Assembly (NCBI GenBank): GCA_947305245.1
Contig: CAMZDG010000015.1
Coordinates: 1 to 64,000 of the forward strand
From: an uncultured Lachnospiraceae bacterium
GTDB lineage: Bacteria > Bacillota > Clostridia > Lachnospirales > Lachnospiraceae
Reading direction: 5' to 3'
DNA: 64,000 nucleotides
Shown here: positions 25,501 to 35,300 of the stretch, one piece after another
How the letters are laid out: every line of letters starts with the position of its first letter
How positions within the stretch are numbered: the first letter of the stretch is position 1
The notes under the pieces: generated by a model
Seen by the model: only the letters and a program-made list of their open reading frames with translations
The model's database searches: none
Told to the model about the DNA's origin: nothing
Translations under genes and position numbers: made by a program

Positions 25501-28500
25501 ATGATCGACTTATTTACGACACAAGTATCTTTTCTTATATTTGAGGCAGTGTTCTGCTTCCTTTCGGCGCTGGTGTATTCCGTCAGCAGGGATTCTCTGC
25601 GCATTCGAAAGTCTGTCGTTTTGTCCCTCAGTATCTCCTGTGGCACCATGTTGATCTGTGAATATTTATTCTATGTGTACCGCGGAAGCACGAGGCCCGT
25701 TGACGTGGTGATCATGCACGTGGTAAATGCCGCAGTCTATTATCTCATCGTTCTGTTAATGCTTTTCTATGCCATGCTGGTGGCTGTCAGGCTCTTTGGG
25801 AAATTCAATCTGAGGAAGGACATGCCGTGCAGGGGACGGTTTATCGCCGTTTGCACCATTGTTATGATCGGGCTCCTTCTCGTTACGATCTCTCAGTTTA
25901 ATGGCATCTATTATTATTTCGACGAACACAATGTCTATCAGAGAGGACCGCTTTTCCTGCTTGCGTCCGTGATCCCCACGATCGGTGCATTCCTCGTTAC
26001 GACGATCATCGTGCAGTACCGTGCAAGGATCAGCTTAAGTCAAAGGCTGGTCATGATCTCGTACCTTGTCCTGCCGCTGGTGGGCGGCGTGTTCCGGCTT
26101 CTTTTCTTTGGAAATTCCCTGTTGAATATTTGCATCGGTCTATCCGTCCTCCTCATGTTCTTTGAGAACGTGATCCATAAGGAAAAAGAGGTGATCAAGG
26201 CCTCCAGAACGGAGATCCGAACGGGTCTTGCGAACGAGCACGGCTACGTGGAATGGCTGAATTCCATGAAGGGGAAGCCGGAGCTCAAGGAATATGCGGT
26301 CGTGTTCTTCGACCTTCGCAAGTTCTCCGCCGTCAATCGGAAATACGGGATCGAGAACGGCAACCGGATCCTTGCCTCCTTTGGAAACATCATGCTGAGT
26401 AAGGTCGGAAAGGATGAGATCCTCGGAAGGCAGTTCGGTGACCAGTTTGTCGCGATCATAAAAAGGCAGAATCTGGATCATCTGTTAAAGGTGCTGAAGG
26501 AGGTTGAGATTCCGTTCGAAGACGTGGTCACGGAGCAGAAAATGGCGATCACCTTGTCGGCGCGCGCCGGCGTATATATGATCGATCGAACGGACCTTGC
26601 CGGAGAGGATATCCTGATCTTTGCCGGGCAGGCGTTGATCGACGCGAAGTCCAAGGGCAACGCGGATGTGATCTGGCTGACGCAGGAGCTCATTGATGCG
26701 ATGGCGGATCGAAAGAAGCTGGAAAATGACGTAAAGACGGGACTTGAGACCGGTGAATTCATTCCGCATTATCAGCCCAAGATCAACATCAAGACCGGAA
26801 GGCTGTGCGGCGCGGAGGCGCTGTCGCGCTGGAACCATGAGGGGGAGATCCTGTACCCGAGGAGCTTTGTCCCTTGCATGGAATCGAATGATACGATCGG
26901 TCAGCTGGATTTTTGCATCCTGAAGGCCGTCTGCGATGACATCGCGAAGTGGATCGAGGAAGGTCTCGAAGTGCCTATGATCTCGGTGAATTTCTCAAGG
27001 CGAAACCTGGATGATCCGGATCTCGCAAAGCATATCGATGCCATTGTGACGAAGGCCGGAATCCCGAAAAATCTGATCGAGATCGAGATCACGGAGAGCA
27101 GTGATGAGTTTTCGATCGGCGTGCTCAGCAGTTTTGTGGATGCATTGCATGAGCTCGGATATAAGGTATCCATTGATGATTTCGGCAGTGCGAGTTCTTC
27201 GCTCGCCCTGCTTCGGGAGGTATCCTTTGACACGCTCAAGATCGACAAGGGCTTTGTGGATCACGCAAAGTCGAAGGATCTTGCGATATTGACACACATC
27301 GTGAATATGTCCGAGGCGATCCGCGTTGACATTGTCGCGGAGGGCGTGGAGCAGGAGGGACAGGTCAAGATCCTAGATGAGCTTGGCGTCGACGTGATCC
27401 AGGGATTCTACTTTGACAAGCCGCTTTCGAAGGGAGACATGGAGGCGAGACTCAAATCCCCGGAGTATCACCTGGAACTCAGTACAGACAGGAGAAAAGC
27501 CATGGATTATACGGGATTCTTATCTCAGTTCAGCCGCGTTGCCTGTGTGATGTCCGTCAATATGGACAAGGAGGGTGACGAAAAGTATTTGGTCGTGGAC
27601 GCAAATGATGCCTATAAGCACACGGTCGTAAAAAATATCCAGGATTTTGTGACCAACGTGCCTTATACGAGGTACATTCCCAAGGCCCCCAATTTCGAGG
27701 CCCTTTGCGACAGCTGCGTTCTCACGGACAGGCCGATCCATACCTATTTCGACATCGAATTATATAATGCGTGGATGGAAGTGTTCCTGACCCCGCTTGC
27801 GTCGGAGGATCCGAACAGGAAGATGCTGTTATTCTCTTATGAGATGAATCCCAAGGCGGAGATCGATAAGCTGGCCGACATCTCGTCCGAGACGGCGACG
27901 AACGTGATCAAGACTTGCCTCAAGCTGCGTGAGACGAATGATTTCCAGGAGGCGATGAATTCCGTGATCGCCGACATCCGCATGCAGTGCGGCGCCAAAC
28001 GGTGCAGCATTCTTCTCACGGATTTTGAGAGAAGGAACTACTCCCTGCTCTGTGAGGATTACGGGAATGATCCGAATCAATTGCCGCTTTCCGCATTCCT
28101 CACGGAAGAGTTCTACCGCGTGATCGAGACCTGGCCCAAGCTGATGAATAAGAGCAATTGCTTTATCATGACGAACGAAGGGGACATGGACGCCGCGCAT
28201 GAGATCGCGCCGGAATGGATCGATTCCCTGCGAAGGGAAGGGGTTCACAGCATTGTGATTTTCCCGCTGCGGTCCGACAATAAGACGATCGGCTATATCT
28301 GGGCGGGGAATTTTGATCCGGCGAAGGTGCTGATGATCAAGGAGACCTTAAGCCTCACCGCATTCATCTTATCAGCGGAGATCGCGAATGAGCAGAACGT
28401 GCGAAAGATGAAGCGCATGAGTTTGACCGACCTGCTCACGGGAGTGTTCAACCGTAATGCCATGAACAACAGGATCACTGAGGACGTGGACGGCACGAAG

Positions 28501-28902
28501 GTGATCGTGAAGCCGTTCGGCGTGTTCTTTATCGACGTGAATGGTCTAAAGACCATCAACGACACCCAGGGTCACCTGGTCGGAGACAATCTGCTCAAGG
28601 ACGTCGCATCAACGCTGCAGGAGCTGCGGGTGAAGGACATGGAGATCTACCGCGTGGGCGGAGACGAGTTTATGATCATTTCTCCCAATTTGTCCCATGC
28701 TGAGTTTGAGACTTTGGAGGCATCCTTCCTTGAAAACGCGGAGCGTCCGGGCAGAGCGCATTTCGCACTCGGAGGATGCCACAGCGACGAGGTGGATGAC
28801 ATCCGAAAGGCCATGCAGAAGGCGGATGCGAGAATGTATGAGGTTAAGGCGGAGTATTATCAGAGGCACCCGGAATATGAGTGGCACAGTAAGCCCCTCT
28901 AG
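25501..28902 (+). CDS. Membrane-bound GGDEF-like/EAL/GAF-like/GGDEF cyclic-di-GMP protein
   Basis: 1133 aa, starting at ATG 25501 after AAAGGAG; the open frame extends 16 codons further upstream. About seven hydrophobic helices (residues 10-235) form a sensor. A degenerate GGDEF domain follows with FGDQF at about 312-316 in place of GGDEF, so it is probably inactive or regulatory. Then comes an EAL phosphodiesterase domain with EAL at 439-441, SVNFSRRN, IEIEITES, SIDDFG, KIDKGF and VAEGVE, all expected catalytic residues. A GAF-like region (about 840-960) precedes a C-terminal GGDEF with SLTDLLTGVFNR, DVNGLKTIND and intact RVGGDEF (near 1053). It may both make and break c-di-GMP. Confidence 0.9.
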   Translation: MIDLFTTQVSFLIFEAVFCFLSALVYSVSRDSLRIRKSVVLSLSISCGTMLICEYLFYVYRGSTRPVDVVIMHVVNAAVYYLIVLLMLFYAMLVAVRLFGKFNLRKDMPCRGRFIAVCTIVMIGLLLVTISQFNGIYYYFDEHNVYQRGPLFLLASVIPTIGAFLVTTIIVQYRARISLSQRLVMISYLVLPLVGGVFRLLFFGNSLLNICIGLSVLLMFFENVIHKEKEVIKASRTEIRTGLANEHGYVEWLNSMKGKPELKEYAVVFFDLRKFSAVNRKYGIENGNRILASFGNIMLSKVGKDEILGRQFGDQFVAIIKRQNLDHLLKVLKEVEIPFEDVVTEQKMAITLSARAGVYMIDRTDLAGEDILIFAGQALIDAKSKGNADVIWLTQELIDAMADRKKLENDVKTGLETGEFIPHYQPKINIKTGRLCGAEALSRWNHEGEILYPRSFVPCMESNDTIGQLDFCILKAVCDDIAKWIEEGLEVPMISVNFSRRNLDDPDLAKHIDAIVTKAGIPKNLIEIEITESSDEFSIGVLSSFVDALHELGYKVSIDDFGSASSSLALLREVSFDTLKIDKGFVDHAKSKDLAILTHIVNMSEAIRVDIVAEGVEQEGQVKILDELGVDVIQGFYFDKPLSKGDMEARLKSPEYHLELSTDRRKAMDYTGFLSQFSRVACVMSVNMDKEGDEKYLVVDANDAYKHTVVKNIQDFVTNVPYTRYIPKAPNFEALCDSCVLTDRPIHTYFDIELYNAWMEVFLTPLASEDPNRKMLLFSYEMNPKAEIDKLADISSETATNVIKTCLKLRETNDFQEAMNSVIADIRMQCGAKRCSILLTDFERRNYSLLCEDYGNDPNQLPLSAFLTEEFYRVIETWPKLMNKSNCFIMTNEGDMDAAHEIAPEWIDSLRREGVHSIVIFPLRSDNKTIGYIWAGNFDPAKVLMIKETLSLTAFILSAEIANEQNVRKMKRMSLTDLLTGVFNRNAMNNRITEDVDGTKVIVKPFGVFFIDVNGLKTINDTQGHLVGDNLLKDVASTLQELRVKDMEIYRVGGDEFMIISPNLSHAEFETLEASFLENAERPGRAHFALGGCHSDEVDDIRKAMQKADARMYEVKAEYYQRHPEYEWHSKPL

Positions 28903-28957
28903 GAAGGAGCAGCCCGGCCGCGATCCGGACAAATGAGCATTTTGAGAGGTAAGGAGT

Positions 28958-29006
28958 AAGCACTGCTCAGACAACGAGGAATAGTTGGAGCAGTGCTTTC
29001 ATTTTG
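28958..29006 (+). terminator. Intrinsic terminator after the GGDEF/EAL gene
   Basis: A perfect 11-bp stem AAGCACTGCTC/GAGCAGTGCTT followed by a T-rich tail (TTTCATTTT). Confidence 0.8.
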
Positions 29007-29089
29007 TGCTTTTCTGTTTTGGGAAATTGTGGTATGCTAAAGATTAGGATTGTGAGCGGGAAAGCTCAAGGTAGAAAAGGAGATTTGAT

Positions 29090-30049
29090 ATGAGAATGAG
29101 AAAAATTGGTTTTAGTAGAATGCTTGCCGTGCTGATGGCAATGGCGCTTTGTCTTTCGATGCTGGCTGGCTGCAACGGTTCCAAGGGCGGAGAGTCTTCC
29201 TCCGGGGAGGAACAGTCCGGCAGTGTGACCGAGACCTCGGATACCCTGGAGTTTTCGGAGGAAATTGAGGTGGCCACTCCGGAGCCTAAGACCTATGACG
29301 TTCCGAGCGGAACGAAGGTTTCCAGCGTTGAGCAGCTGATCGAAGCCATCGCACCCGGCGCAACGATCGTGCTGGAGAGCGGAGAATATAACATGTCGGA
29401 TTATCTGCAGCAGTATTCCGCAAAAAGTGCTTATGAAGCCTGGAACAAGAATCATACCTACGTAGAGCTTTATGAGGAATTTGACGGGCTGGAGCTTCGC
29501 GTGAAGGACGTGGACGGCCTTTGCATCTCCGGCGGCGACACGGACGCTTCCAAGACGCTGATCATGACGGAGCCCCGCTATGTAGCCATCTTCAGTTTTC
29601 AGCGCTGCAAGAATATTGAGATCAGAAACATTACCATGGGACATACGATGGCCGGAGACTGCTCCGGAAACGTGCTGGATTTCACGAGGACGCAGCGCGT
29701 GAAGATGTATAACGTGGATCTTTACGGCTGCGGCGTGTATGGAATCGGCGCATTTGAAGGGAGTGGCTCCTTCGAAGTGGCGGATTCCACCATTCGTGAC
29801 TGCTCTAGCGGCATGCTTGACATCGAGGGCGGCAGCGGTGATTTCAATTTTACGGACTGCACCTTCACCGGTTCCAATTGGGGCGGCTATTATGAAGTCA
29901 ATGAGACCTCCACGCTGACCTTCCTTCGCTGCAGATTTGGCCAGGGAGAATCCAACACGTGGCTATACTACGGCGGGATCACCCTGAAGGATTGCACCTT
30001 AAAGTCTCCGAACTATTATTATGACGTCTATGAAGGCCCCGTGGGCTGA
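29090..30049 (+). CDS. Lipoprotein with a right-handed beta-helix domain
   Basis: 319 aa. Signal MRMRKIGFSRMLAVLMAMALCLS and lipobox LAGC give an extracytoplasmic lipoprotein. A Ser/Glu linker covers about 28-60. The rest shows repeated short beta-strand units with Asn/Asp/Cys ladders (IEIRNITMGHT, VKMYNVDLYGCGVYGIGAF, FEVADSTIRDCSSGMLDIEGG, FNFTDCTFTGSN), as in pectate-lyase-like parallel beta-helices. No catalytic residues could be assigned, so it may be a lyase, a glycosidase or a carbohydrate-binding protein. The GH67 gene starts 41 bases downstream, so a role in plant polysaccharide use is plausible. GAAAAGGAG upstream supports the start. Confidence 0.75.
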   Translation: MRMRKIGFSRMLAVLMAMALCLSMLAGCNGSKGGESSSGEEQSGSVTETSDTLEFSEEIEVATPEPKTYDVPSGTKVSSVEQLIEAIAPGATIVLESGEYNMSDYLQQYSAKSAYEAWNKNHTYVELYEEFDGLELRVKDVDGLCISGGDTDASKTLIMTEPRYVAIFSFQRCKNIEIRNITMGHTMAGDCSGNVLDFTRTQRVKMYNVDLYGCGVYGIGAFEGSGSFEVADSTIRDCSSGMLDIEGGSGDFNFTDCTFTGSNWGGYYEVNETSTLTFLRCRFGQGESNTWLYYGGITLKDCTLKSPNYYYDVYEGPVG

Positions 30050-30090
30050 TAGGCGTAAGGCAAGTGATATTCTATTGATTGGAGACGGAA

Positions 30091-32082
30091 ATGGACGGAA
30101 AGAAAGACTGGAAGCAGCTTTGGCTGAAGTATGACCGTAAGGCAGATGCCGGAAACGGGAAGTTCTTTGAGAAGGTGGCATTAGAGGGGTTTGACGCGGC
30201 GGACCGCGTGGTAAAGAGTGCGCTTTGTGAACTGACGCGGGGCGCGGAAGGAATGCTCGGGGTTACGCCCAAAGTGCAGGAGGGGACGCCTTGTACGCTC
30301 CTTTTGAAGAAGGCGACGGGGGACCCGGAAGGCTATGCACTGAAGGAGGAAAACGGTCAGATCACGCTGGAGGGCGCAGATGAGAAGGGGCTTTTGTATG
30401 GCACGTTCCACCTGCTGCGCCTTGTTTCCATGGAGAAAAGCCTTGCGGGGCTTCAGGTGAGCCTTCGTCCCGACAATCCCCTGCGCATGTATAACCACTG
30501 GGACAACATGGACGGAAGCATTGAAAGAGGCTACTCCGGAGAGTCCTTCTTTTTCGAAAATGACGATATTGTCATAAATGAGCGGACCAAAGATTATGCG
30601 CGCCTGATGGCCAGCATCGGCATCAACGGCGTGGTCATCAACAACGTGAACGTAAAGCAGGCTGCGACTTGGCTCATCACGGACCGGTTCTTCGACAAGG
30701 TGGCACGGCTTTCGGAAATCTTTGCGGATTACGGGATCAAGTTTTTCTTAAGCCTCAACTATGCCGCGACCATTGAGCTGGGCGGCCTAGGCAGCGCGGA
30801 TCCCTTCGACGCGGGCGTGATCGCCTGGTGGAAGGCAAAGATGCAGGAATGCTTTGCAAAGATCCCGAATCTCGGCGGGTTCCTCGTGAAGGCGGATTCC
30901 GAGGGGAGACCCGGACCGTTCACTTACGGCAGGACCCAGGCGGACGGCGCGAATATGCTGGCGGACGCGGTGGCGCCCTACGGCGGCATCATCATTTGGA
31001 GATGCTTTGTTTATAATTGCATGCAGGACTGGCGCGACTATAAGACGGACCGTGCGCGCGCAGGCTATGATAATTTCATCGGGATGGACGGGGACTATCG
31101 CGAGAACGTGATCCTGCAGATCAAGAACGGGCCCATGGATTTCCAGATCCGCGAGCCGGTGTCGCCGCTTCTGGGAGGCTTAAAGAAGACCAATCAGATG
31201 CTGGAAGTGCAGGTGGCGCAGGAATACACGGGGCATCAGATCGACGTATGCTATCTCATTCCGATGTTCAAGGAAGTACTGGACTTCCACACCTTCTGCA
31301 AGGAGGGCGCGGACACCGTGGCGGACGTGATCAGCGGCCGCACGATGGGCAATAAGAACGCGGGCATCGCGGCAGTGATCAATACCGGAAATGATGCCAA
31401 CTGGACGGGGAATTATCTGGCGGCCGCGAACCTTTACGGCTTTGGGCGCCTGGCATTCCAGACCTCGCTTTCGGCGGAGGAGATCCTGGATGAGTGGATC
31501 CCGATGAGCCTCTCCTCGGATCCGCAGGTGGTGGAGACCGTGAAGGGGATTTTGCTTCCCTCCAGGGAGACCTATGAGAAGTACACCAGCCCCTTAGGCA
31601 TTGGCTGGATGGTGACGCCGCATGACCATTACGGCTGCAGCGTGGACGGATATGAATATGATCGCTGGGGCACCTATCATCGCGCAGATCACCTTGGCAT
31701 CGGCGTGGACCGGAGCGATCGTGGAACGGGCTATGCGCAGCAATATTATGAGCCCAATGCGTCCGCATATAACAATGTTGAGACATGTCCGGAGGAATTG
31801 CTTCTGTTCTTCCATCACGTGCCATATAAATACCTATTAAAGAGCGGAAAGACGCTGATCCAGCATATTTATGACAGTCATTTCGAGGGCTATGATGAGG
31901 CGGAGGGCTTCGCAAGGGCCTGGGAGGGACTGGAAGGTAAGGTGGATGGAGAGATCTTTGCGAACGTGAAGGAGAGATTTGGGATGCAGCTGTATAATGC
32001 GAGGGAGTGGAGGGATCAGGTGAACTCTTATTTCCATCGCCTGAGTTGGATCCCTGATGAGAGAGGGAGAAGGATATATTAG
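30091..32082 (+). CDS. aguA: Alpha-glucuronidase, glycoside hydrolase family 67
   Basis: Removes (4-O-methyl-)glucuronic acid from the end of aldouronic acids during xylan use. Intracellular, since no signal peptide is seen. 663 aa. The start is ATG 30091 with GGAG six bases upstream; a TTG four codons earlier is less likely. The central barrel shows GFLVKADSEGRPGP with Glu271 (general acid), GPMDFQIREPVSPL with Asp350, and AQEYTGHQ with Glu378. The 28-residue spacing between the last two matches that of characterised GH67 enzymes. The C-terminal helical region contains the usual GTYHRADHLGIGVDR-like segment. Xylosidase or transporter genes are not adjacent. Confidence 0.94.
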   Translation: MDGKKDWKQLWLKYDRKADAGNGKFFEKVALEGFDAADRVVKSALCELTRGAEGMLGVTPKVQEGTPCTLLLKKATGDPEGYALKEENGQITLEGADEKGLLYGTFHLLRLVSMEKSLAGLQVSLRPDNPLRMYNHWDNMDGSIERGYSGESFFFENDDIVINERTKDYARLMASIGINGVVINNVNVKQAATWLITDRFFDKVARLSEIFADYGIKFFLSLNYAATIELGGLGSADPFDAGVIAWWKAKMQECFAKIPNLGGFLVKADSEGRPGPFTYGRTQADGANMLADAVAPYGGIIIWRCFVYNCMQDWRDYKTDRARAGYDNFIGMDGDYRENVILQIKNGPMDFQIREPVSPLLGGLKKTNQMLEVQVAQEYTGHQIDVCYLIPMFKEVLDFHTFCKEGADTVADVISGRTMGNKNAGIAAVINTGNDANWTGNYLAAANLYGFGRLAFQTSLSAEEILDEWIPMSLSSDPQVVETVKGILLPSRETYEKYTSPLGIGWMVTPHDHYGCSVDGYEYDRWGTYHRADHLGIGVDRSDRGTGYAQQYYEPNASAYNNVETCPEELLLFFHHVPYKYLLKSGKTLIQHIYDSHFEGYDEAEGFARAWEGLEGKVDGEIFANVKERFGMQLYNAREWRDQVNSYFHRLSWIPDERGRRIY

Positions 32083-32086
32083 AGAA

Positions 32087-32261
32087 CTCGGGGCCTGGGG
32101 ATGGTATGTCTCTCCAGGCACGTTCGCACTCCGAGTGCAGCGTAGCGGTACTAAGGTGCTGCTCACAGAAGTGCATAAATGCCCTTCTGTTTTGCATCGC
32201 CTAAGTACCGACGCTTGGCACACGGGCCTGGAGTAGACATACCATCCCCAGACCCCTCGAG
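32087..32261. repeat. 175-bp nested inverted repeat between GH67 and GH2 genes
   Basis: Outer arms: GGGGATGGTATGTCT (32097-32111) pairs perfectly with AGACATACCATCCCC (32235-32249), continued by CTCCAGGC (32112-32119) with GCCTGGAG (32226-32233) and, at the ends, CTCG with CGAG. Inner arms: CGGTACT (32146-32152) with AGTACCG (32204-32210). Apex: ACAGAAG (32165-32171) with CTTCTGT (32184-32190). A side hairpin GCACT-CCG-AGTGC lies in the left arm. The whole can fold as one long branched hairpin. No open frame and no obvious target duplication. May be a MITE-like element or a structured RNA. Confidence 0.75.
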
Positions 32262-32357
32262 GTTATGGAATGTAGTAGATTCTCCCGGGAAAGAGGAATG
32301 GAGCCTAAACGATGAAAGTTAGAGTTCGCCTGGGAGAGAGGAAGGATTTAGTGAAGG

Positions 32358-35300
32358 ATGCGGTGTTGTAAAAGTAGTATGGAGTTGTGGACGGATGGAT
32401 GGGAATTCTTGAAGACTCCCTTGGGGACTTCGTGGGAAGAGATGAAGGGGAGGAAGAAGGAGTTTCGGGCGGTGGAGGTGCCGCATGACTGGCTGATCTA
32501 TGATGCGAAGAATCTGTATGAGGATGGGTTCGGATGGTATCGGAAGAGCTTTGAGAATCCTCTGGCGGAGGGCGAGCGGCTGGTGGTGCGGTTTGACGGC
32601 ATCTATATGGATTCCACGGTCTATGTCAACGCGAAGAAGGTCATGGACTGGAAGTATGGTTATACGACCTTTGACGCGGATCTGACGGACTTCCTGAAAA
32701 AGGGAAAGAATGAGATAATCCTCTTGGTGCGGCATCAGTCGCCGAACAGCCGCTGGTATTCCGGCGCGGGTCTTTATCGGAATGTTTGGAGGAAGATCTG
32801 TAAGAAGGCGTATCTTCCGCTGGACGGCACCTATGCGGTCATTCGGCCGCAGGGCGTGGCAACGCAGGAAAATCACAGCTTTGAGATGAATTTGGTGACG
32901 GAGCTTGCCGGGGACTTGGCAGGGCTTCAGCTGCAATATGAGCTCGCATTGGACGCACCCTATGACTTCGGCGGGAAGAAGACGCTCTCCGAGGAGGAAT
33001 TCGCGCGGCGTTTCGCAGGAAAATGGCAGGGCGGAACTTGGAAGGCAAAGGTTTCCGCAAAGAAGCAGCAGGGGACGCTGACGACCATCGTGGAGGATCC
33101 TGCGCTTTGGGACGTCAAGGCACCAAATTGTTATTCTCTGACGGTGAGGCTGTATGACGGGAAGGAGCTTCTTGACAAGCAGGTTTATACCGTTGGTTTT
33201 CGAAGCATTGGCTTTACGCCGAAGGAAGGCATGTTCCTGAACGGGCGCGTGATCAAGGTGAACGGCGTCTGCGAGCATCATGACCTTGGATGCCTCGGCT
33301 CGGCCTTCAATGAAAAGGCATTGGAGCGGCAGTTTAAGATCCTTCGGGAGATGGGCGTGAACGGCATTCGCACGAGCCACAATCCGCCCGCGCCGGAGTT
33401 CATGGAGCTGGCGGACCGCATGGGCTTTTTGGTAGATTCGGAGATGTTCGACATGTGGGAGCGCCCGAAGACACCCTATGACTATGCGAGGTTCTTTGTC
33501 GACTGGGCGCAGAGGGACGTAAGGAGCTGGGTGCGCAGGGATCGAAATCACCCGAGCGTGTTCCTTTGGTCCATCGGAAATGAAATCTATGACACGCACG
33601 CGGATGACCATGGGCAGGAGATCACGAGAAGACTTACGGGCTATGTGCGTGAGAATGACCCGGAGGGCAATGCGGCAGTCACCATCGGCTCGAATTACAT
33701 GCCCTGGGAGGGCGCGCAAAAGTGCGCCGACATCTTAAAGATGGCGGGCTATAACTACGGCGAGAAGTGGTATGAGGCCCATCATAAGGCGCATCCGGAT
33801 TGGATCATCTATGGGAGCGAGACGGCGTCCGTGGTGCAGAGCCGCGGTATTTATCACTTCCCTCTGTCACATTCCATTTTGTCCGATGAGGACCTGCAGT
33901 GCTCGGCACTCGGGAATTCTTCCACGAGCTGGGGCGCGGAGAGCACGGAGAAGGTCATCACGGATCATCGTGACACGAGCTTTTGCTTCGGCCAGTTTAT
34001 CTGGACCGGGTTCGATTATATCGGGGAGCCCACCCCGTATCATACCAAGAATTCCTACTTTGGGCAGATCGACACGGCGGGATTCCCGAAGGATCCTTAC
34101 TATGTCTTCCAGGCAGAGTGGACAGAGCTTCAGGAAAAGCCCATGGTGCACCTCTTCCCGTACTGGGATTTCAATCCCGGGCAGATGGTGGACGTCAGGG
34201 CCTGCACGAACGCACCTCAGGTGGAGCTGTTCGTGAACGGCAGAAGGCAGGGCCGTCAGGTCATCGACCATAAGAAGGGAGCGCAGCTTCTTGGAAACTG
34301 GCGCGTGCCTTATGAGCCGGGTGTGATCACGGCGATCGCGTATGATGAAAACGGCAAGGAGGTGGTCAGGGAGGAGCGCCGATCCTTTACGGACAGCCGT
34401 CAGATCTGTCTTTCCGCGGATAAGACGGAGATGAATGCGGACGGAAAGGATCTGATCTTTGTCACCATCGAGACCTTGGATGAAAAGGGTCATCCCGTGG
34501 AGAATGCGGTGGATTACGTCACCGTGCGGATCGAGGGTCCCGCAAGGCTCCTTGGCATGGATAACGGGGACAGCGCCGACGAGGATGATTATAAGACGCA
34601 GACCAGAAAGCTATTCTCGGGCAAGCTTCTTGCAGTGATCGGTGCGACCTGCGAGAGCGGTGACATTCGCATCGTGGCCTCGGGCGAGGGCCTGCAGGAA
34701 GGACAGATCCTGCTGGAATCCTTACCCGTGAAGGGCTTGGCGCAGACGGCATCGGAAGCAGAAGCCGGAAAAATAGCGGAGCAGACTCCTTCGGATACAA
34801 AAGCCGCAAAGGCTATGATGCCGACCTGTCTCGAGAATTGCATCAGCGGGAAGGCCGAAACGGCTCCCTTTGTACCCACGAGAAAGCTCGAGATCACGGC
34901 AGAGGGCGAAAGAAAGCTTGGAAAACGCAGGAAGAGCATGGAGTTACGCGTTTCCATCCATCCCGCGAACGCGACGCCGGAGCTCCTTTGGAGAGTGGTG
35001 GATGCGTCAGGCATCGAGCTGCCGACTGCAAAGGTTGAGGAAATCAAAGAAGCGCCTCAGCCTGAAAATTGTGAGAATACCAGCGTAAATACAGAAGGCG
35101 CGATCGCAACAGAAAATATACGCCGCGCCAAGGTGACTGCTCTCGGCGACGGTGAGTTCCTCGTGCGCTGCATGGCGAAGGAGCCAAACGGCAGGATCAC
35201 GGTCATCTCGGAGCTTGACTTCGAGGCGAAGGGCCTTGGAACGGCCTTCCTGAATCCGTATGGATTCATTGCCGGCGGACTGTATTCCAAGCATCAGGGT

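Noticed and set aside
32319-33719. 466-codon open frame on the minus strand
   Set aside because: Antisense shadow of the GH2 gene, a result of codon bias; no recognisable domain or start signal.
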